A stretch of DNA of 45,669 nt from NCBI RefSeq assembly GCF_009909195.1, contig NZ_JAAAMU010000031.1:1-45669 (forward strand), given 5' to 3'. The notes under the pieces were generated by a model. The model saw only the letters and a list, made by a program, of their open reading frames with translations. It made no database searches and was not told the origin of the DNA. The position numbers were made by a program, and so were the translations under genes. Below are positions 7,895 through 17,498 of the stretch, one piece after another. Within the stretch, counting starts at the first letter, position 1. Every line of letters begins with the position of its first letter. Source of the stretch: Paenibacillus sacheonensis (lineage in GTDB: Bacteria > Bacillota > Bacilli > Paenibacillales > Paenibacillaceae).

Positions 7895-9010
7895 TTAATC
7901 CTTGAAGGTTTGCTTCACTGCCTCGAGGTAGCCATAACCATACAAATCATCCGGTTGAAGATAGCTGGTTTCCGTCCATTCGTTCCAGCTGTTAATGGTG
8001 ATGAGCGGGCGCTGTTCCGGATGCTTGTCCGCATACTCCTTGGCCAATTGAAGCGCCTTCCGCACCTTCTCCGGCGTGTTCTGCTTGACGATGCCTGGAC
8101 GGAACTGCTGGAATCTCGGATTGTTATCCCAGCCGATGGAAATATGCGGGTAATACGGAATGTCGTAGGTTTGGTCGATGCGCTCCCATTCCTGAACGAC
8201 GTCCTTCATGATCTCCTCATAGTCGCGATCGATATCGGCAAAATGCACGAACTGATAGTGGGACATGCTGTCGAAGCCCAGCAGCGAGACCACCTCGCCG
8301 GTAGTCGCTTCCTTGCCGCCGTCGACGCCGCTCAGATTGAAGTTCATCTCGCTCCACATCGTCAGCTGCAGATGAAGACCCGGAAGCCCTTCCTCGACCG
8401 CCCGGCTGCGGAACCAATCGAGCGCTTCTCTCGTCGCGGCCGCTCCGCCCAGACCCTTCATCAGATTCGCCAGGTCGTAAATCATAAATACGGGCTTGTC
8501 GTCGATCGTATAGTAGGAAGGATGCTTGAAGTATTCGGTAATCAACCGGTTGGCGATCCGCTCGAACTCGGGGCGGTCCACCGACGCATCCCAAATGACC
8601 GTATCCTGCATATGGGAAAGCCGAATATCCCACGTATGATTAACGTCGTGATTCGCCCACATCAAGTAAAATTTAACCCTGTCGTTATTTCGCGCCTTTA
8701 AGTATCCGTCGTTTAGGCATTGCTCCAAGAACGGACGCCTGTCGTACCAGTACCAGTCATAGATGAACACATTGACGCCGTGGTCTGCCGCGGCATCGAT
8801 CTGCATCTCCATTACATACGGATCCGCTTCATTGACATAGCCCCACAGCGGCTTCCTCGGCCAATCGTGTTCCGGAAATTTCTTCACCGCGTTCTTGACG
8901 GACTGCCACTCCCCGATTCCTTCCGGCCAAAACATTCTGGTTCTCGGTTCGTCGCCCGTATAAGCCGGCCAGACATACGCCGCTACATCATAGCGATTCG
9001 AATTCTTCAT
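7895..9010 (-). CDS. WbsX/GH99-like carbohydrate-active protein
   Basis: This 371-residue, probably cytoplasmic protein has no signal peptide and resembles the WbsX (glycoside hydrolase family 99-like) group. Visible hallmarks are the N-terminal AAYVWPAYTGDEPRTRMFWPEGIGEW, VFIYDWYWYDRRPFLEQCL (the strand and helix after the first beta strand), FYLMWANHD, and the C-terminal TINSWNEWTETSYLQPD. The start is fixed by AGGAGGG seven bases before the ATG at 9010. It is the last gene of the second transporter operon (57 nt after the permease), so it probably acts on the imported glycan. Named GH99 members are endo-alpha-mannosidases or mannanases, but activity and substrate here are inferred only. 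Confidence 0.85.
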   Translation of the reverse strand: MKNSNRYDVAAYVWPAYTGDEPRTRMFWPEGIGEWQSVKNAVKKFPEHDWPRKPLWGYVNEADPYVMEMQIDAAADHGVNVFIYDWYWYDRRPFLEQCLNDGYLKARNNDRVKFYLMWANHDVNHTWDIRLSHMQDTVIWDASVDRPEFERIANRLITEYFKHPSYYTIDDKPVFMIYDLANLMKGLGGAAATREALDWFRSRAVEEGLPGLHLQLTMWSEMNFNLSGVDGGKEATTGEVVSLLGFDSMSHYQFVHFADIDRDYEEIMKDVVQEWERIDQTYDIPYYPHISIGWDNNPRFQQFRPGIVKQNTPEKVRKALQLAKEYADKHPEQRPLITINSWNEWTETSYLQPDDLYGYGYLEAVKQTFKD

Positions 9011-9066
9011 GCGAAGCCCTCCTGATCGATGTATGTGTACGAGAAGCAATGATTTCCAAGTTGAGA

Positions 9067-9957
9067 TTAACCCTTCACGCTGCCCATGACAATACCTTTC
9101 ATGAAATACTTCTGCAGGAACGGGTAGACGGCCAGAATCGGGGCGGCCGCAATGAAAATCTGCGCGGACTTCAACGTTCGGTCGGACACCTGGGACAGCG
9201 CTTTGAGCTCTTCTTGCGAAGCGGTCGTGAACAGCGACATGTCGCGATTGACGATGATGGTCTGCAGATAGGATTGCAGCGGGTAATGGTGCGGCGAGCT
9301 CATCAGAATCAGGCCGTCGAACCACGAGTTCCAATGCCCGACGCAGGTGAAGAGCACCAACGTCGCGAGCGCCGGCTTGGAGAGCGGCAGATAAATCCGG
9401 CCCAGAATGGACCAATGACCCGCTCCGTCGATGAAGGCGGATTCGCCGATTTCCTTCGGGAGCTGACGGAAGAAGTTCAGCAGGATGAGGACGTTGAATA
9501 CGGGGAGCGCGCCCGGCAGAATGAGCGCCCATACGGAATCCATCAGGCCAAGCTGATTAACCGTCATGTACCAGGGAATGAGCCCCCCGCTGAAGATGAT
9601 CGTGATGAACAGGTACCATGAATACACGTTCCGGCCAAACAGATCGCCGCGCTCCTTGGATAACGGATAAGCCGCGAATATCGTTAGCAGCATATTGACG
9701 GACACGCCGAGCGCGACCCGCTTCAACGTCACCAGGAAGGAGGCGAGAAACTGCGGATTGTTCAGCGCGTATTTGTACGAACTGAGGTTGAATCCGACCG
9801 GCCAAAGCGTTACCTGACCGGAAGCCGCCGCCGTGCTGCTGCTGAAGGATACGGCAAAGACGTGGATAATCGGGAAAATGCACAGCAGCGCACAGGCGAC
9901 AAGGAATACATAGTTGAAGCCTTCGAATAGTTTGCCGCCAAACGATCGGTGATGCAT
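9067..9957 (-). CDS. Carbohydrate ABC transporter permease (LplC-like)
   Basis: This 296-residue inner-membrane permease belongs to the second uptake module. It has a membrane segment at about 13-33 (FNYVFLVACALLCIFPIIHVF), the FSGGLIPWYM loop, and an EAA motif in the region KEIGESAFIDGAGHWSILGRIYLPLSKP. It ends in GSVKG, as its paralogue at 2308-3189 does in GAVKG. The chosen start is the ATG at 9957, preceded by AAGGGGCGG; the frame extends upstream through sequence overlapping the previous gene, which is not expected to be translated. It lies 16 nt after the LplB-like permease, so translation is probably coupled. Confidence 0.92.
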   Translation of the reverse strand: MHHRSFGGKLFEGFNYVFLVACALLCIFPIIHVFAVSFSSSTAAASGQVTLWPVGFNLSSYKYALNNPQFLASFLVTLKRVALGVSVNMLLTIFAAYPLSKERGDLFGRNVYSWYLFITIIFSGGLIPWYMTVNQLGLMDSVWALILPGALPVFNVLILLNFFRQLPKEIGESAFIDGAGHWSILGRIYLPLSKPALATLVLFTCVGHWNSWFDGLILMSSPHHYPLQSYLQTIIVNRDMSLFTTASQEELKALSQVSDRTLKSAQIFIAAAPILAVYPFLQKYFMKGIVMGSVKG

Positions 9958-9973
9958 GATGTCCGCCCCTTTG

Positions 9974-10924
9974 TCAGAATATGCGATAGCCCGCGAATTT
10001 GGAGGCAAGCTTGTAGCCCGTGACGATGAAGATAAACGACACGACCGACTTGAACAGTCCGACCGCCGTAGCAACGCCATATTGGCTGTTCAGCAATCCG
10101 ATCCGGTAAACGAACGTATCCAGGATGTCGCCGGTCTTGTATACGACAGGGCTGTACAGGTTGAATACTTGCTCGAAGCCCGCGTTCAGCACATTGCCGA
10201 GACTAAGCGTCGCCATCAGGACGACGATGGGCATAATGCCCGGAATGGTGACATGCAGCACTTGGCGAAACCGGCTGGCGCCGTCCATGATCGCCGCCTC
10301 GTAGAGGATGGTGTTAATCGACGTGATCGCCGCCAGGTAGATTATCGTTCCGTACCCGAACTCCTTCCAGACATCCGTCACGACCAGGATATAGGGAAAC
10401 AGCTTCTCGTTGGCCAGGAAAAACACCGGTTCGATGCCTAGGCCCTTCAGCATGAAGCTGATGATGCCGTCGGTCGGGGACAAGATATCGATCAGGATGC
10501 CCGACAGGATGACCCAAGACAAGAAGTGCGGAATATAGATCAACGTCTGGATGGAACGCTTCACGAAGCTGCGCCGAACCATATCCAGCAATATCGCAAA
10601 TACGACAGGGACGACGAGCCCGAATACGATCTTCAGCAAGGCGATAAAGATCGTATTCCACAGCACCTGCATCGTCTCCGGCATGGCATAGACGTAGTCA
10701 AAGTTCTCGAGGCCGACGAATTTGGAATGGAAGAACCCTTTCGTCGGATTATAGTTCTGAAACGCGATCAGAATACCCGCCATCGGATAGTAGCTGAAGA
10801 TCGCGACCAGCACGATACAGGGAAGCAGCATGAGGTGCATCGGAAGCTGCTGCTTGAGCTTCGCCGCGGCGCGCGCGCGTTTGGTAGAACCGCCGGTTCG
10901 GGCAGCGCTTGGTCTAATCGCCAT
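9974..10924 (-). CDS. Carbohydrate ABC transporter permease (LplB-like)
   Basis: This 316-residue permease has a basic N-terminal tail (residues 1-25) before the first membrane segment (about 30-50), which carries SYYPMAGILIAFQNYNP. Further segments follow, with an EAA loop near residue 205 (ILYEAAIMDGASRFRQVLHVTIPGI). It lies downstream of the lipoprotein gene 11072-12796, from which it is separated by 147 nt containing a strong hairpin. It forms the channel with the 9067-9957 permease and likewise needs an ATPase encoded elsewhere. Confidence 0.93.
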   Translation of the reverse strand: MAIRPSAARTGGSTKRARAAAKLKQQLPMHLMLLPCIVLVAIFSYYPMAGILIAFQNYNPTKGFFHSKFVGLENFDYVYAMPETMQVLWNTIFIALLKIVFGLVVPVVFAILLDMVRRSFVKRSIQTLIYIPHFLSWVILSGILIDILSPTDGIISFMLKGLGIEPVFFLANEKLFPYILVVTDVWKEFGYGTIIYLAAITSINTILYEAAIMDGASRFRQVLHVTIPGIMPIVVLMATLSLGNVLNAGFEQVFNLYSPVVYKTGDILDTFVYRIGLLNSQYGVATAVGLFKSVVSFIFIVTGYKLASKFAGYRIF

Positions 10925-10953
10925 TCCCCTTACACTCCTTGTTCAAGTAATCG

Positions 10954-10987
10954 CCGGTTGAAGGAAGGCTCGCCTCCTTCCAACCGG
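10954..10987 (-). other. Intercistronic stem-loop between binding-protein and permease genes
   Basis: CCGGTTG...AGGA..GG and its complement CTCCTT.CAACCGG form a stem of about 14 bp with a very short loop and no T-run. It lies between the binding-protein gene and the permeases. Such structures commonly protect the upstream message from 3' decay, giving more receptor than channel. That function is inferred. Confidence 0.6.
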
Positions 10988-11071
10988 CTCCTTTGCCGCT
11001 GACTTGCTTAGCTGCGTTAACTGACTAGGCTGTATAGCCTTGATTGGCTGCTGAACCTTAGCTGCCGTATC

Positions 11072-12796
11072 TTACTTAGCTGCGTTTACTTCCTTGGTGA
11101 TATCGTCCCCGCCGAGCTTCTTCCACTTCGTCACGTAAGCGTCGAACTCGTCGACCGGCGCTTTGCCCATGATGATTTTCGTGAACGTTTCGGCGCGCAT
11201 TTGGCTGAGCGTCGCTCCCTTTTGCGTCGCCGACTCCGTATCGGCTTTGATGTAACCGTTCTGCAGGAAGAGGCTGCCCTTCTCGTAGAAGTCGATGACG
11301 TTGAACGCGCTGTTCTCCGGACCGGACCAGGCGAAGGCGCTCCACAGCTTGTTGTCGCCGGCTTTGTACTGCTCGATCTGTTCCACGTTATCCTTGACCC
11401 AGTAATTTTCCTTGACCGATTGATCCTTGTCGTTGAAGTACTTGTTCACGTTCTGATGAATGAACAAGTTCTGCTGCGGGTAGAACGACGTCATCGTAGC
11501 CAGCGAGAAGTTCTGATCCGGCTTGGTTTCCTGCTCCCCGTTCTTGCCGTGATAGATGGGATCGAAATCCGGGCTGAGCGCAGGGTCTTTGGCGTAGAAA
11601 TAGTTGTACAGCTTGATCGCCGCTTCCGGATTCTTCATATTCTTGTTCACGACGTAGAACGTGCTCGCGGAACCGTTAATCATCGGCTTGGCGGATTCGC
11701 CGTCCACGGAGACGATCGGGAATGCCTGCCAATCCGCTTTCGGATCCTTGTTCTTCGAATCCTGCAGCGGGTAGAACGGATTCCAATGCTGGCCGAATTG
11801 CATGCCGACCTTGCCGGCCGTTACCGACTCGGCGACCTTCGCGGAATCCTTGACGGAGAATTCCTTGTCGATATAGCCGTTCTTGTACATCTCCGCCACT
11901 TTGGCGAGCGCGCTCTTGACTTCGGGCTGAATGCCGCCGAACACGAGATTGCCCGACCCGTCATCGATCCAGCCGTTCGCGTACGCATGATTGCCTTCGA
12001 AGAAACCGTCGAGTCCGGCGAATCCGCCGAACAGGTCCTTCACGAGCCCCAGTCCGTAAGTATCGTCGGCGCCGTTCTGATCCGGGTCGTTCTTCGTGAA
12101 CGCCTCGGCGATCGCCATGACGTCGTCGATCGACTTCGGAGGCTCGAGGCCGAGATTCTTCAGCCAATCCGCCCGGATCCATATCATCGATGCGCCGTCG
12201 ATCGCGCCGTTCACTGCCGGAAGACCCATCAGCTTGCCATCCACGGTAGCCTGATCGATGCCGATTTGTTTGTCGGCGTCCATCATTTGCTTCGTGAACT
12301 CGGAGGCGTTCTCGTCGAACAGCTTCGTCAGATCCATGGCTACGCCGCTGTCGACCAGCATCTTGAATTGGCGCGGGTTGGCCGGAATAATATCCGGCAG
12401 ATCGTTGGCGGAGATCGCCACGTTCATCTTCTGTTCCATCTGCACGCCCGGAACCGTCCAGAGGTATTTCACCTTGATGCCCAGCTCCTTCTCGTAGCTG
12501 CGCGTCCATATATTGTCGTCCACGACGTCCGGTTTGATCGTGACGGCTTTCTGCACTTGATCGCTCAAGCCCATGACCGATGTCACCGTAATCGGAGGAT
12601 TATAGATGCCCTTCGCATCTTCTGTATTCGAGACGGTCGCTTCCCCTTTGTTGTCATTCGAAGTATTGCTTGCTTTGGCGGAATTATCGTTGGCGTTGTT
12701 CGTTGCAGCGTTATCTCCGCAGGCCGATAGAACGAGAATCGCTATCGCCAGGACGGAAATCAGGGATGCTTTCGTGCTCAAAGCTTTCTTTTCCAT
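11072..12796 (-). CDS. Extracellular carbohydrate-binding lipoprotein
   Basis: This 574-residue surface receptor belongs to the second importer. The lipoprotein signal is at residues 1-26 (hydrophobic SLISVLAIAILVLSAC, lipidated Cys26), followed by an Asn/Ala/Ser-rich linker and a type 1 solute-binding fold. The segment DPDQNGADDTYGLGL is typical of the large Paenibacillus binding proteins that carry a Ca-site-like Asp/Asn loop. It is first in its transporter operon, ahead of the permeases, whereas the first module has its receptor last. The ligand is unknown. Its promoter at 12843-12871 has a good -10 and no -35, which suggests control by the AraC-type regulator just upstream. Confidence 0.92.
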   Translation of the reverse strand: MEKKALSTKASLISVLAIAILVLSACGDNAATNNANDNSAKASNTSNDNKGEATVSNTEDAKGIYNPPITVTSVMGLSDQVQKAVTIKPDVVDDNIWTRSYEKELGIKVKYLWTVPGVQMEQKMNVAISANDLPDIIPANPRQFKMLVDSGVAMDLTKLFDENASEFTKQMMDADKQIGIDQATVDGKLMGLPAVNGAIDGASMIWIRADWLKNLGLEPPKSIDDVMAIAEAFTKNDPDQNGADDTYGLGLVKDLFGGFAGLDGFFEGNHAYANGWIDDGSGNLVFGGIQPEVKSALAKVAEMYKNGYIDKEFSVKDSAKVAESVTAGKVGMQFGQHWNPFYPLQDSKNKDPKADWQAFPIVSVDGESAKPMINGSASTFYVVNKNMKNPEAAIKLYNYFYAKDPALSPDFDPIYHGKNGEQETKPDQNFSLATMTSFYPQQNLFIHQNVNKYFNDKDQSVKENYWVKDNVEQIEQYKAGDNKLWSAFAWSGPENSAFNVIDFYEKGSLFLQNGYIKADTESATQKGATLSQMRAETFTKIIMGKAPVDEFDAYVTKWKKLGGDDITKEVNAAK

Positions 12797-12842
12797 GCAT
12801 GTTCCCCTTTTATCGTTTTTTTACAGTGGCCGCTGTGTTTCC

Positions 12843-12871
12843 ATTATAGAAATTGCTGAAGCGCTTTCATA
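12843..12871 (-). promoter_or_regulatory. Promoter of the second transporter operon with partial cre-like palindrome
   Basis: On the minus strand a -10 TATAAT (12843-12848) is present, but the -35 position reads TATGAA, so an activator is probably needed. Overlapping it, TGAAAGCGCTTCA (12857-12869) is a near-perfect palindrome with cre half-sites but one base short of the usual spacing. CcpA binding is therefore doubtful. Confidence 0.5.
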
Positions 12872-12901
12872 CCATCATTTCTTTACGCCCGATTCATTTG
12901 T

Positions 12902-14200
12902 TTACCTGCGGCAGGCATCCCTGAATTCTTGCGGGGCGAGACCCGTCAGCTTCTTGAAGGACCGGGCAAAGTTCGAAGCCGAACCATATCCGAGCGATGC
13001 CGCGATATCGTTGATGCGGTTCTCGGAGTCGGCCAGCAGCTGCTTGGCCCGTTCCAGCCGGACCGTCTGGATGAATTCGGACAGGTTCAAACCTGTCTGC
13101 TGCTTGAAGAAGCGAGATAGATAGGTGGGGTTGAAATGAACGAGATCCGCCAGCCGCACGAGCGAAATATCGTCATGCAGATGCGCATCGATGAAAACTT
13201 TGACTTTGGCGACGATATCCTGGGACCGCGCCTCCTGCTTATCGGTGCGAAGCATCTCCGTCCCCGCGCCGAACCGGGAATCAAGCAGGAGGGCGAGCGA
13301 TTGATGGACGCCCGACATCTCCGCCCACTGCAGCGTCTCCGTGCGGACCGCAAACGAAACCGTTCGCCCCGTCGTCTCCTTGGCTGCCCGCTGAATGGTC
13401 TCGAGCGTCTCGCGAATGAACAATCCGATCTGCTCGTTACGCTGGACGGAGTTATCCGTCCTATCGCTTGCCGGCTTCATCTGCAGGAGCCAGACCATGA
13501 GATGGGAACCGGATGCGGTCATCACGCTTTCCACGAGCGGCGAGAAATACTGCTCGGCAATAAGGCGGATCGTCTCCACGGCTGCCTTCCTGGCCATATA
13601 TCCGGATGGGACCGGGGGGAATAACGCGTCGAAGCGGCAGACGGCCATCCAGATCGGCTCATGGGGATCAATCGGCATGCCGAGCCGTAACAGCTCTTCG
13701 GCAATCTCTGGACCGGCCTCCATCTCTCCGTTCAGCGCGAAGCCCAGCAGGTCCTGGAGCGTCATCTCGTTCAGCGCGCGAAGCCTTTCCCGCGCCTCGG
13801 CGATCAGCGCTTCGGCTCGAAGCGACCGCTCGATCTCCGCTATGGTCTGCTCTACGGCCTCCATGACTTTGCCGTATCCTTCCGTCTTCAGAATATAACG
13901 GACTGCACCGTACTCCATGGCGCGGTGCGCATAGTCGAACTCCTTGTATCCGGTGAGAAAAATCACGCGGCACGAGGGCCAGCTGTTCTTCACATGGTGA
14001 AGCAGGCCGATTCCGTCCAGGCCGGGCATGCGAATGTCCGATAGGATCAGATCGACTTTCATCCGGCCTAACAGCTCGAGCGCCGCCTTGCCGGAATAGA
14101 CGCGATGCACGTCCAGTTCCCACTGGCCGCATGCCTTGAATTCTTCATACAAGCCGTCCGCGATAATCGGTTCATCGTCGACAATCAGAAGTGTATACAT
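12902..14200 (-). CDS. AraC-family response regulator (YesN type)
   Basis: This 432-residue regulator has a receiver domain (about 1-118) with Asp8-Asp9, phospho-acceptor Asp55 in LSDIRMPG and a Lys in RYILKTEG. Its middle region is of unassigned fold. The C-terminal AraC DNA-binding domain is at about 330-430 and contains LSRFFKQQTGLNLSEFIQ and FARSFKKLTGLAPQEFR. The start is placed at the ATG at 14200 because AAGGAG lies six bases before it. It begins 18 nt after the paired kinase gene, which carries a frameshift. It is the probable activator of the 12796-7895 operon. Confidence 0.92.
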   Translation of the reverse strand: MYTLLIVDDEPIIADGLYEEFKACGQWELDVHRVYSGKAALELLGRMKVDLILSDIRMPGLDGIGLLHHVKNSWPSCRVIFLTGYKEFDYAHRAMEYGAVRYILKTEGYGKVMEAVEQTIAEIERSLRAEALIAEARERLRALNEMTLQDLLGFALNGEMEAGPEIAEELLRLGMPIDPHEPIWMAVCRFDALFPPVPSGYMARKAAVETIRLIAEQYFSPLVESVMTASGSHLMVWLLQMKPASDRTDNSVQRNEQIGLFIRETLETIQRAAKETTGRTVSFAVRTETLQWAEMSGVHQSLALLLDSRFGAGTEMLRTDKQEARSQDIVAKVKVFIDAHLHDDISLVRLADLVHFNPTYLSRFFKQQTGLNLSEFIQTVRLERAKQLLADSENRINDIAASLGYGSASNFARSFKKLTGLAPQEFRDACRR

Positions 14201-14218
14201 CGGATTCTCCTTCATCGT

Positions 14219-15941
14219 TCAAATGGTTGTCAGCCGAATCGTGACGACGACGCCGAACGGACCGCTTGCAAGGCTGAGCCCGCTCCGCTCGCCGAGAAGC
14301 AGCCGGATCCGCCGGTGGATGTTGATCAAGCCCGTGACTTCCGCCTCTTCGCTCGATTCCCGATCGGACTCGAAGCTTCGGAGCTGCTCGTCCGTCATCG
14401 GCGCGCCGTTGTTCGCGATTTCAATCCGCAATCCGTCCTGCTCCGGAGCAAACCGGACCTGCAGCAATCCGTTCTCCTCCAAATTCTCCAGGCCATGTTT
14501 CGAAGGCATTCTCCAGAATGGGCTGCAATATCAATCGCGGCACCTTCTCCTGAGCGTAGGCCGGCGGCAGCTCCTCGAACGCCACCCGGATGCGGTTGGA
14601 GAATCGGATGGACTGGATGTCGCAATAGGTTCGCGCGTGGCTCACTTCCTGCTCCAGCGTCACCTCGTCGGATGCATTTCGCGTGACGAATTGAAAATAC
14701 TCGCCCAGCTGCAGCTGGAATTTCATTAACTGCTCGTACTCGCCGCGCCTCGTCATCGTGTACAGGATGAAGAAGCTGTTATAGAGAAAATGCGGATTGA
14801 TCTGGGTTTGCAGCTGCTTCAGCTCCGCCCGTTGAACCATGATGGTCTGCTTGTAGTTCTGGTCGATCAGCGACCGCAGCCGCCCGAGCATCGAATTGAA
14901 ACGGTCGTAGATAAAACCGAACTCGTCTTCGAAACGATGGCCGATCGCGAACTCCATATCGCCGTTCTCAAGCCGCCTGAACCCTCTCATCAAAGTGTGA
15001 AGCGGCATCCGGATAAAGCGAAGAATCGCCAGCGAGAATAGAATAATAATCAAGAGAACGGCAATCGAAAGGAGCCAGAAGGAGAATTCGTATTTCCCGA
15101 GTCCGGCAAACAGCGTGCTCTCCGGAATATAGCTGACCAACGTGAGACCGAGGTAGGCCGACGGATGGTAAATATACAGGTAATGCTCTCCCTTCACTCG
15201 GATCGAACCGCTGCCGCTATCGGAAGTGCCCGCGAGCGAGCGGATTCGTTCCTGCGTCGGCGTCACCTGGTTGTCCGATATCAACAGCTGCTTGCGAGCA
15301 TCCATAAGGAATGATCCGCTGTTCTCGTTCAGATTGAATTGCTGCAGGGATTGCTTGAATTGAGGGAGGGATAGCTTGATCTGCACCGCATATAAAGGCT
15401 GCGGGCTTTTCTTGCTATAGTTGGGCGGGAAGTACGCGTTAAGGACAAGCTGCTGCTCGCTGTAGATAAGCTGGGAAGGCGTTGAATTATCGAAGGCCGT
15501 CATCCGTAACGAATCCGCGCTTTGGAAGTCTCCTATGCTGCCTTCCGCGGGAACCGTCCGCCCGATTGACGGAATGTATGCGGTTACATTTTCGATGTAA
15601 TTGCTGCCGTTCTTGATCGCGCTCAACCGCTGCTGCAGCTTGTTCAGATAGTAGCCGCGTTCGTAATTGTCCATGAACGGATCGCCGTTGGCCAGCCGGT
15701 TAATATCGTCGTTGTAAAGCGTATCCGACTGTACCAGCTTGAGCCGCTGAATCTCCTGTTCGAGCTTATCCAGATAGTAGGACATCTGAGCGGCCTTCGT
15801 ATTGAGGATTTCTCTCTTGATCGCGGTTACGCCCCACTTGTACATGCTGATTCCGATGCCGTACAGCGGCACCATAATGATCAGAAAGGTTAGAACAAGC
15901 CGCACAAAGATCGATCTTCGCCAAAACCTCATTGCCTTCAA
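14219..15941 (-). pseudogene. Sensor histidine kinase (YesM type), disrupted by a one-base frameshift
   Basis: The upstream reading frame (15941 down to 14421) encodes two membrane segments (about 12-35 and 285-310), an extracytoplasmic sensor, HAMP and the kinase motif QINPHFLYNSFFILY with His384. In the N box the frame breaks: after LILQPILENAFE it should continue HGLENLEENG, but that sequence lies in the next frame (14509 down to 14219). An extra A within the three T/A bases at 14499-14501 (plus-strand TTT) explains the shift exactly. Without it the protein would be 573 residues, of normal length. As read, the ATP-binding domain is lost. The start is TTG with GGGGGA seven bases upstream. 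Sequencing error, phase variation and real decay are all possible. Confidence 0.85.
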
Positions 15942-16148
15942 ATGGGCATCCCCCTTCTATTCGTGAACTATTCCCTCCCTTATTAAGCCATAAATCGTCG
16001 CAAAAGCACATCCCGTTAGCATACACGGCAGACCGGAAACTAACCTTCCGGTTAAGCCGCCGTTGTTTAGGCATCGGACTAGGACTAGACTCGCGGACAT
16101 AGGGTGGATAGTGGACGGAAATGTCATCTGAAAAGGGGAGCTGCCGAT

Positions 16149-16955
16149 ATGAGCTTTGAGGATGGCGCGCGCTTCGAACTCCGATTCTGGCTGCAGGTAT
16201 TCGGCGATCATGCGAGGTTTATCCGCGATGCGCTGGCTCCGGGCGAAGCCGTGGAAATCGCGCGTGCGCAGCAGTTCGTTCAAGCCTTCGATCAACTCTT
16301 GTCTTCCGCGCGGCAGAACTTGAATCGCGAAGGCATTGCTGCCTTGCTTCAAGCCGTCGATCCTTGGATCTCGCAGCTTCGCGCCTATAAACTCCACTTG
16401 CTGGAAAGATCGCTGACAGGAAATATCGTCATTGGCTTGGCCCCGACCTTCCTGAGTCACATGGTCAATGAGCTCGAGGAGGCGATGCGCGTATTCGCGG
16501 CACTGAGCCGCGGCCAGCTTCCTCCTCCGGGACCGGCAATCCACCAGCATTTATTATGGCTTCAGGATGCGGTCGGCCACGCGGGCATTTTGTCGGGCGA
16601 TTTTGATGCAATCGAGCGGAATTGGAAAGACAAGAGCGGGGAATTCGAGCTCTACTTTCAAAACTGTTATCTCAAAGCGATCGAGCTTGCGGGGTATATG
16701 CGCACGAACCTGACGGATTTCCCTGCTTTGCGCCGGTTTAACCAGGAAGCGAACACGATCATGCTTCTCTTCATGAAATTTTTGACCGAAATCGAAGAAC
16801 TCACGGCAACCAAAGAGCTGCTGGGAACGTTAACGCAGTTAATCCCCGATCATATGTATCGGGAGGAGTGCTATTATTTGACCAAACTCTCTCAGGCTGC
16901 CGCCGGCATCCCCCGTCCGGATTGCGATCCTGCCAAACCTAGAGCGGGGAACTAG
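16149..16955 (+). CDS. DUF2935 domain protein
   Basis: This 268-residue helical protein matches the DUF2935 family of Bacilli, whose known structure is a pair of four-helix bundles resembling ferritin-like folds. Each half starts with a similar stretch: residues about 1-30 have FELRFWLQVFGDHARFI, and about 130-150 have HQHLLWLQDAVGHAGIL. The paired His and acidic residues suit metal binding, but no activity is established. The start is the ATG at 16149, with GGGGAG eight bases upstream. It is divergent from the kinase gene and ends at a bidirectional terminator. Function unknown. Confidence 0.85.
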   Translation: MSFEDGARFELRFWLQVFGDHARFIRDALAPGEAVEIARAQQFVQAFDQLLSSARQNLNREGIAALLQAVDPWISQLRAYKLHLLERSLTGNIVIGLAPTFLSHMVNELEEAMRVFAALSRGQLPPPGPAIHQHLLWLQDAVGHAGILSGDFDAIERNWKDKSGEFELYFQNCYLKAIELAGYMRTNLTDFPALRRFNQEANTIMLLFMKFLTEIEELTATKELLGTLTQLIPDHMYREECYYLTKLSQAAAGIPRPDCDPAKPRAGN

Positions 16956-16989
16956 CTCGGTATTGCCGGCAGTCCTATTGCGTTCAACG

Positions 16990-17022
16990 AGAAAACGGCA
17001 GCTTTATCGGCTGCCGTTTTCT
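16990..17022. terminator. Bidirectional terminator between convergent genes
   Basis: GAAAACGGCAGC and GCTGCCGTTTTC form a 12-bp stem with loop TTTATCG. T-runs are present on both strands, so it serves both the DUF2935 gene and the DUF1304 gene that converge on it. Confidence 0.9.
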
Positions 17023-17028
17023 TGTGTT

Positions 17029-17394
17029 TCATTGCCAAGCGATCATGACGGCGATCAGCGCCGCCAAGGCGGGAACCCCCTGAATATAGAGAATGGAACG
17101 CTGGGCGGTCAGTCCTCCGAAGAGGGCGGCGGCGATTACGCAGACGAGAAAGAACGCCTGAATCTGATAGCCCGTGCCCGACTGCGGGTGAACCAATCCC
17201 CATACGAGCCCGGCCGCCAAAAATCCGTTGTATAATCCTTGGTTGGCGGCAAGGGACTTGGATGCCCGCGCGAAGTCGGCCGACGTTCCAAACCGCTGCA
17301 TCGTGCGGGGAGCGGTCCAGAAGAACATCTCCAGAATCAGAATATACAAGTGCTCCAAAGCGACAATGCCTACTAAGATCGCTGCTGCTATCAT
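17029..17394 (-). CDS. DUF1304 family membrane protein
   Basis: This 121-residue protein has four predicted membrane segments. The first (about 3-22) leads into the family signature EHLYILILEMFFW, followed by NQGLYNGFLAAGLVWG and an ending close to QGVPALAALIAVM. This pattern and length fit DUF1304 (YqjF/YlaF-like small membrane proteins of unknown role). GGGAG lies ten bases before the ATG. The gene stands alone between two convergent or divergent neighbours and gives no pathway hint. Confidence 0.85.
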   Translation of the reverse strand: MIAAAILVGIVALEHLYILILEMFFWTAPRTMQRFGTSADFARASKSLAANQGLYNGFLAAGLVWGLVHPQSGTGYQIQAFFLVCVIAAALFGGLTAQRSILYIQGVPALAALIAVMIAWQ

Positions 17395-17498
17395 ATCGAA
17401 ATGACTCCCATCGCCTAAGATCCTTATCGGTCCGTTCGCTCCACTCTACCACATTATTCCTGGCGCGAACAAACCTTGTTTTCTCGTACGAGAAGGAC

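Noticed and set aside
11201..12730. Long plus-strand open frame of 509 codons opposite the second solute-binding protein
   Set aside because: Antisense shadow of a clear lipoprotein gene; no motif or ribosome site.
12857..12869. cre site at the second transporter promoter
   Set aside because: The palindrome TGAAAGCGCTTCA is one base short of cre spacing, giving three mismatches to the 14-base consensus; kept only as a note on the promoter.
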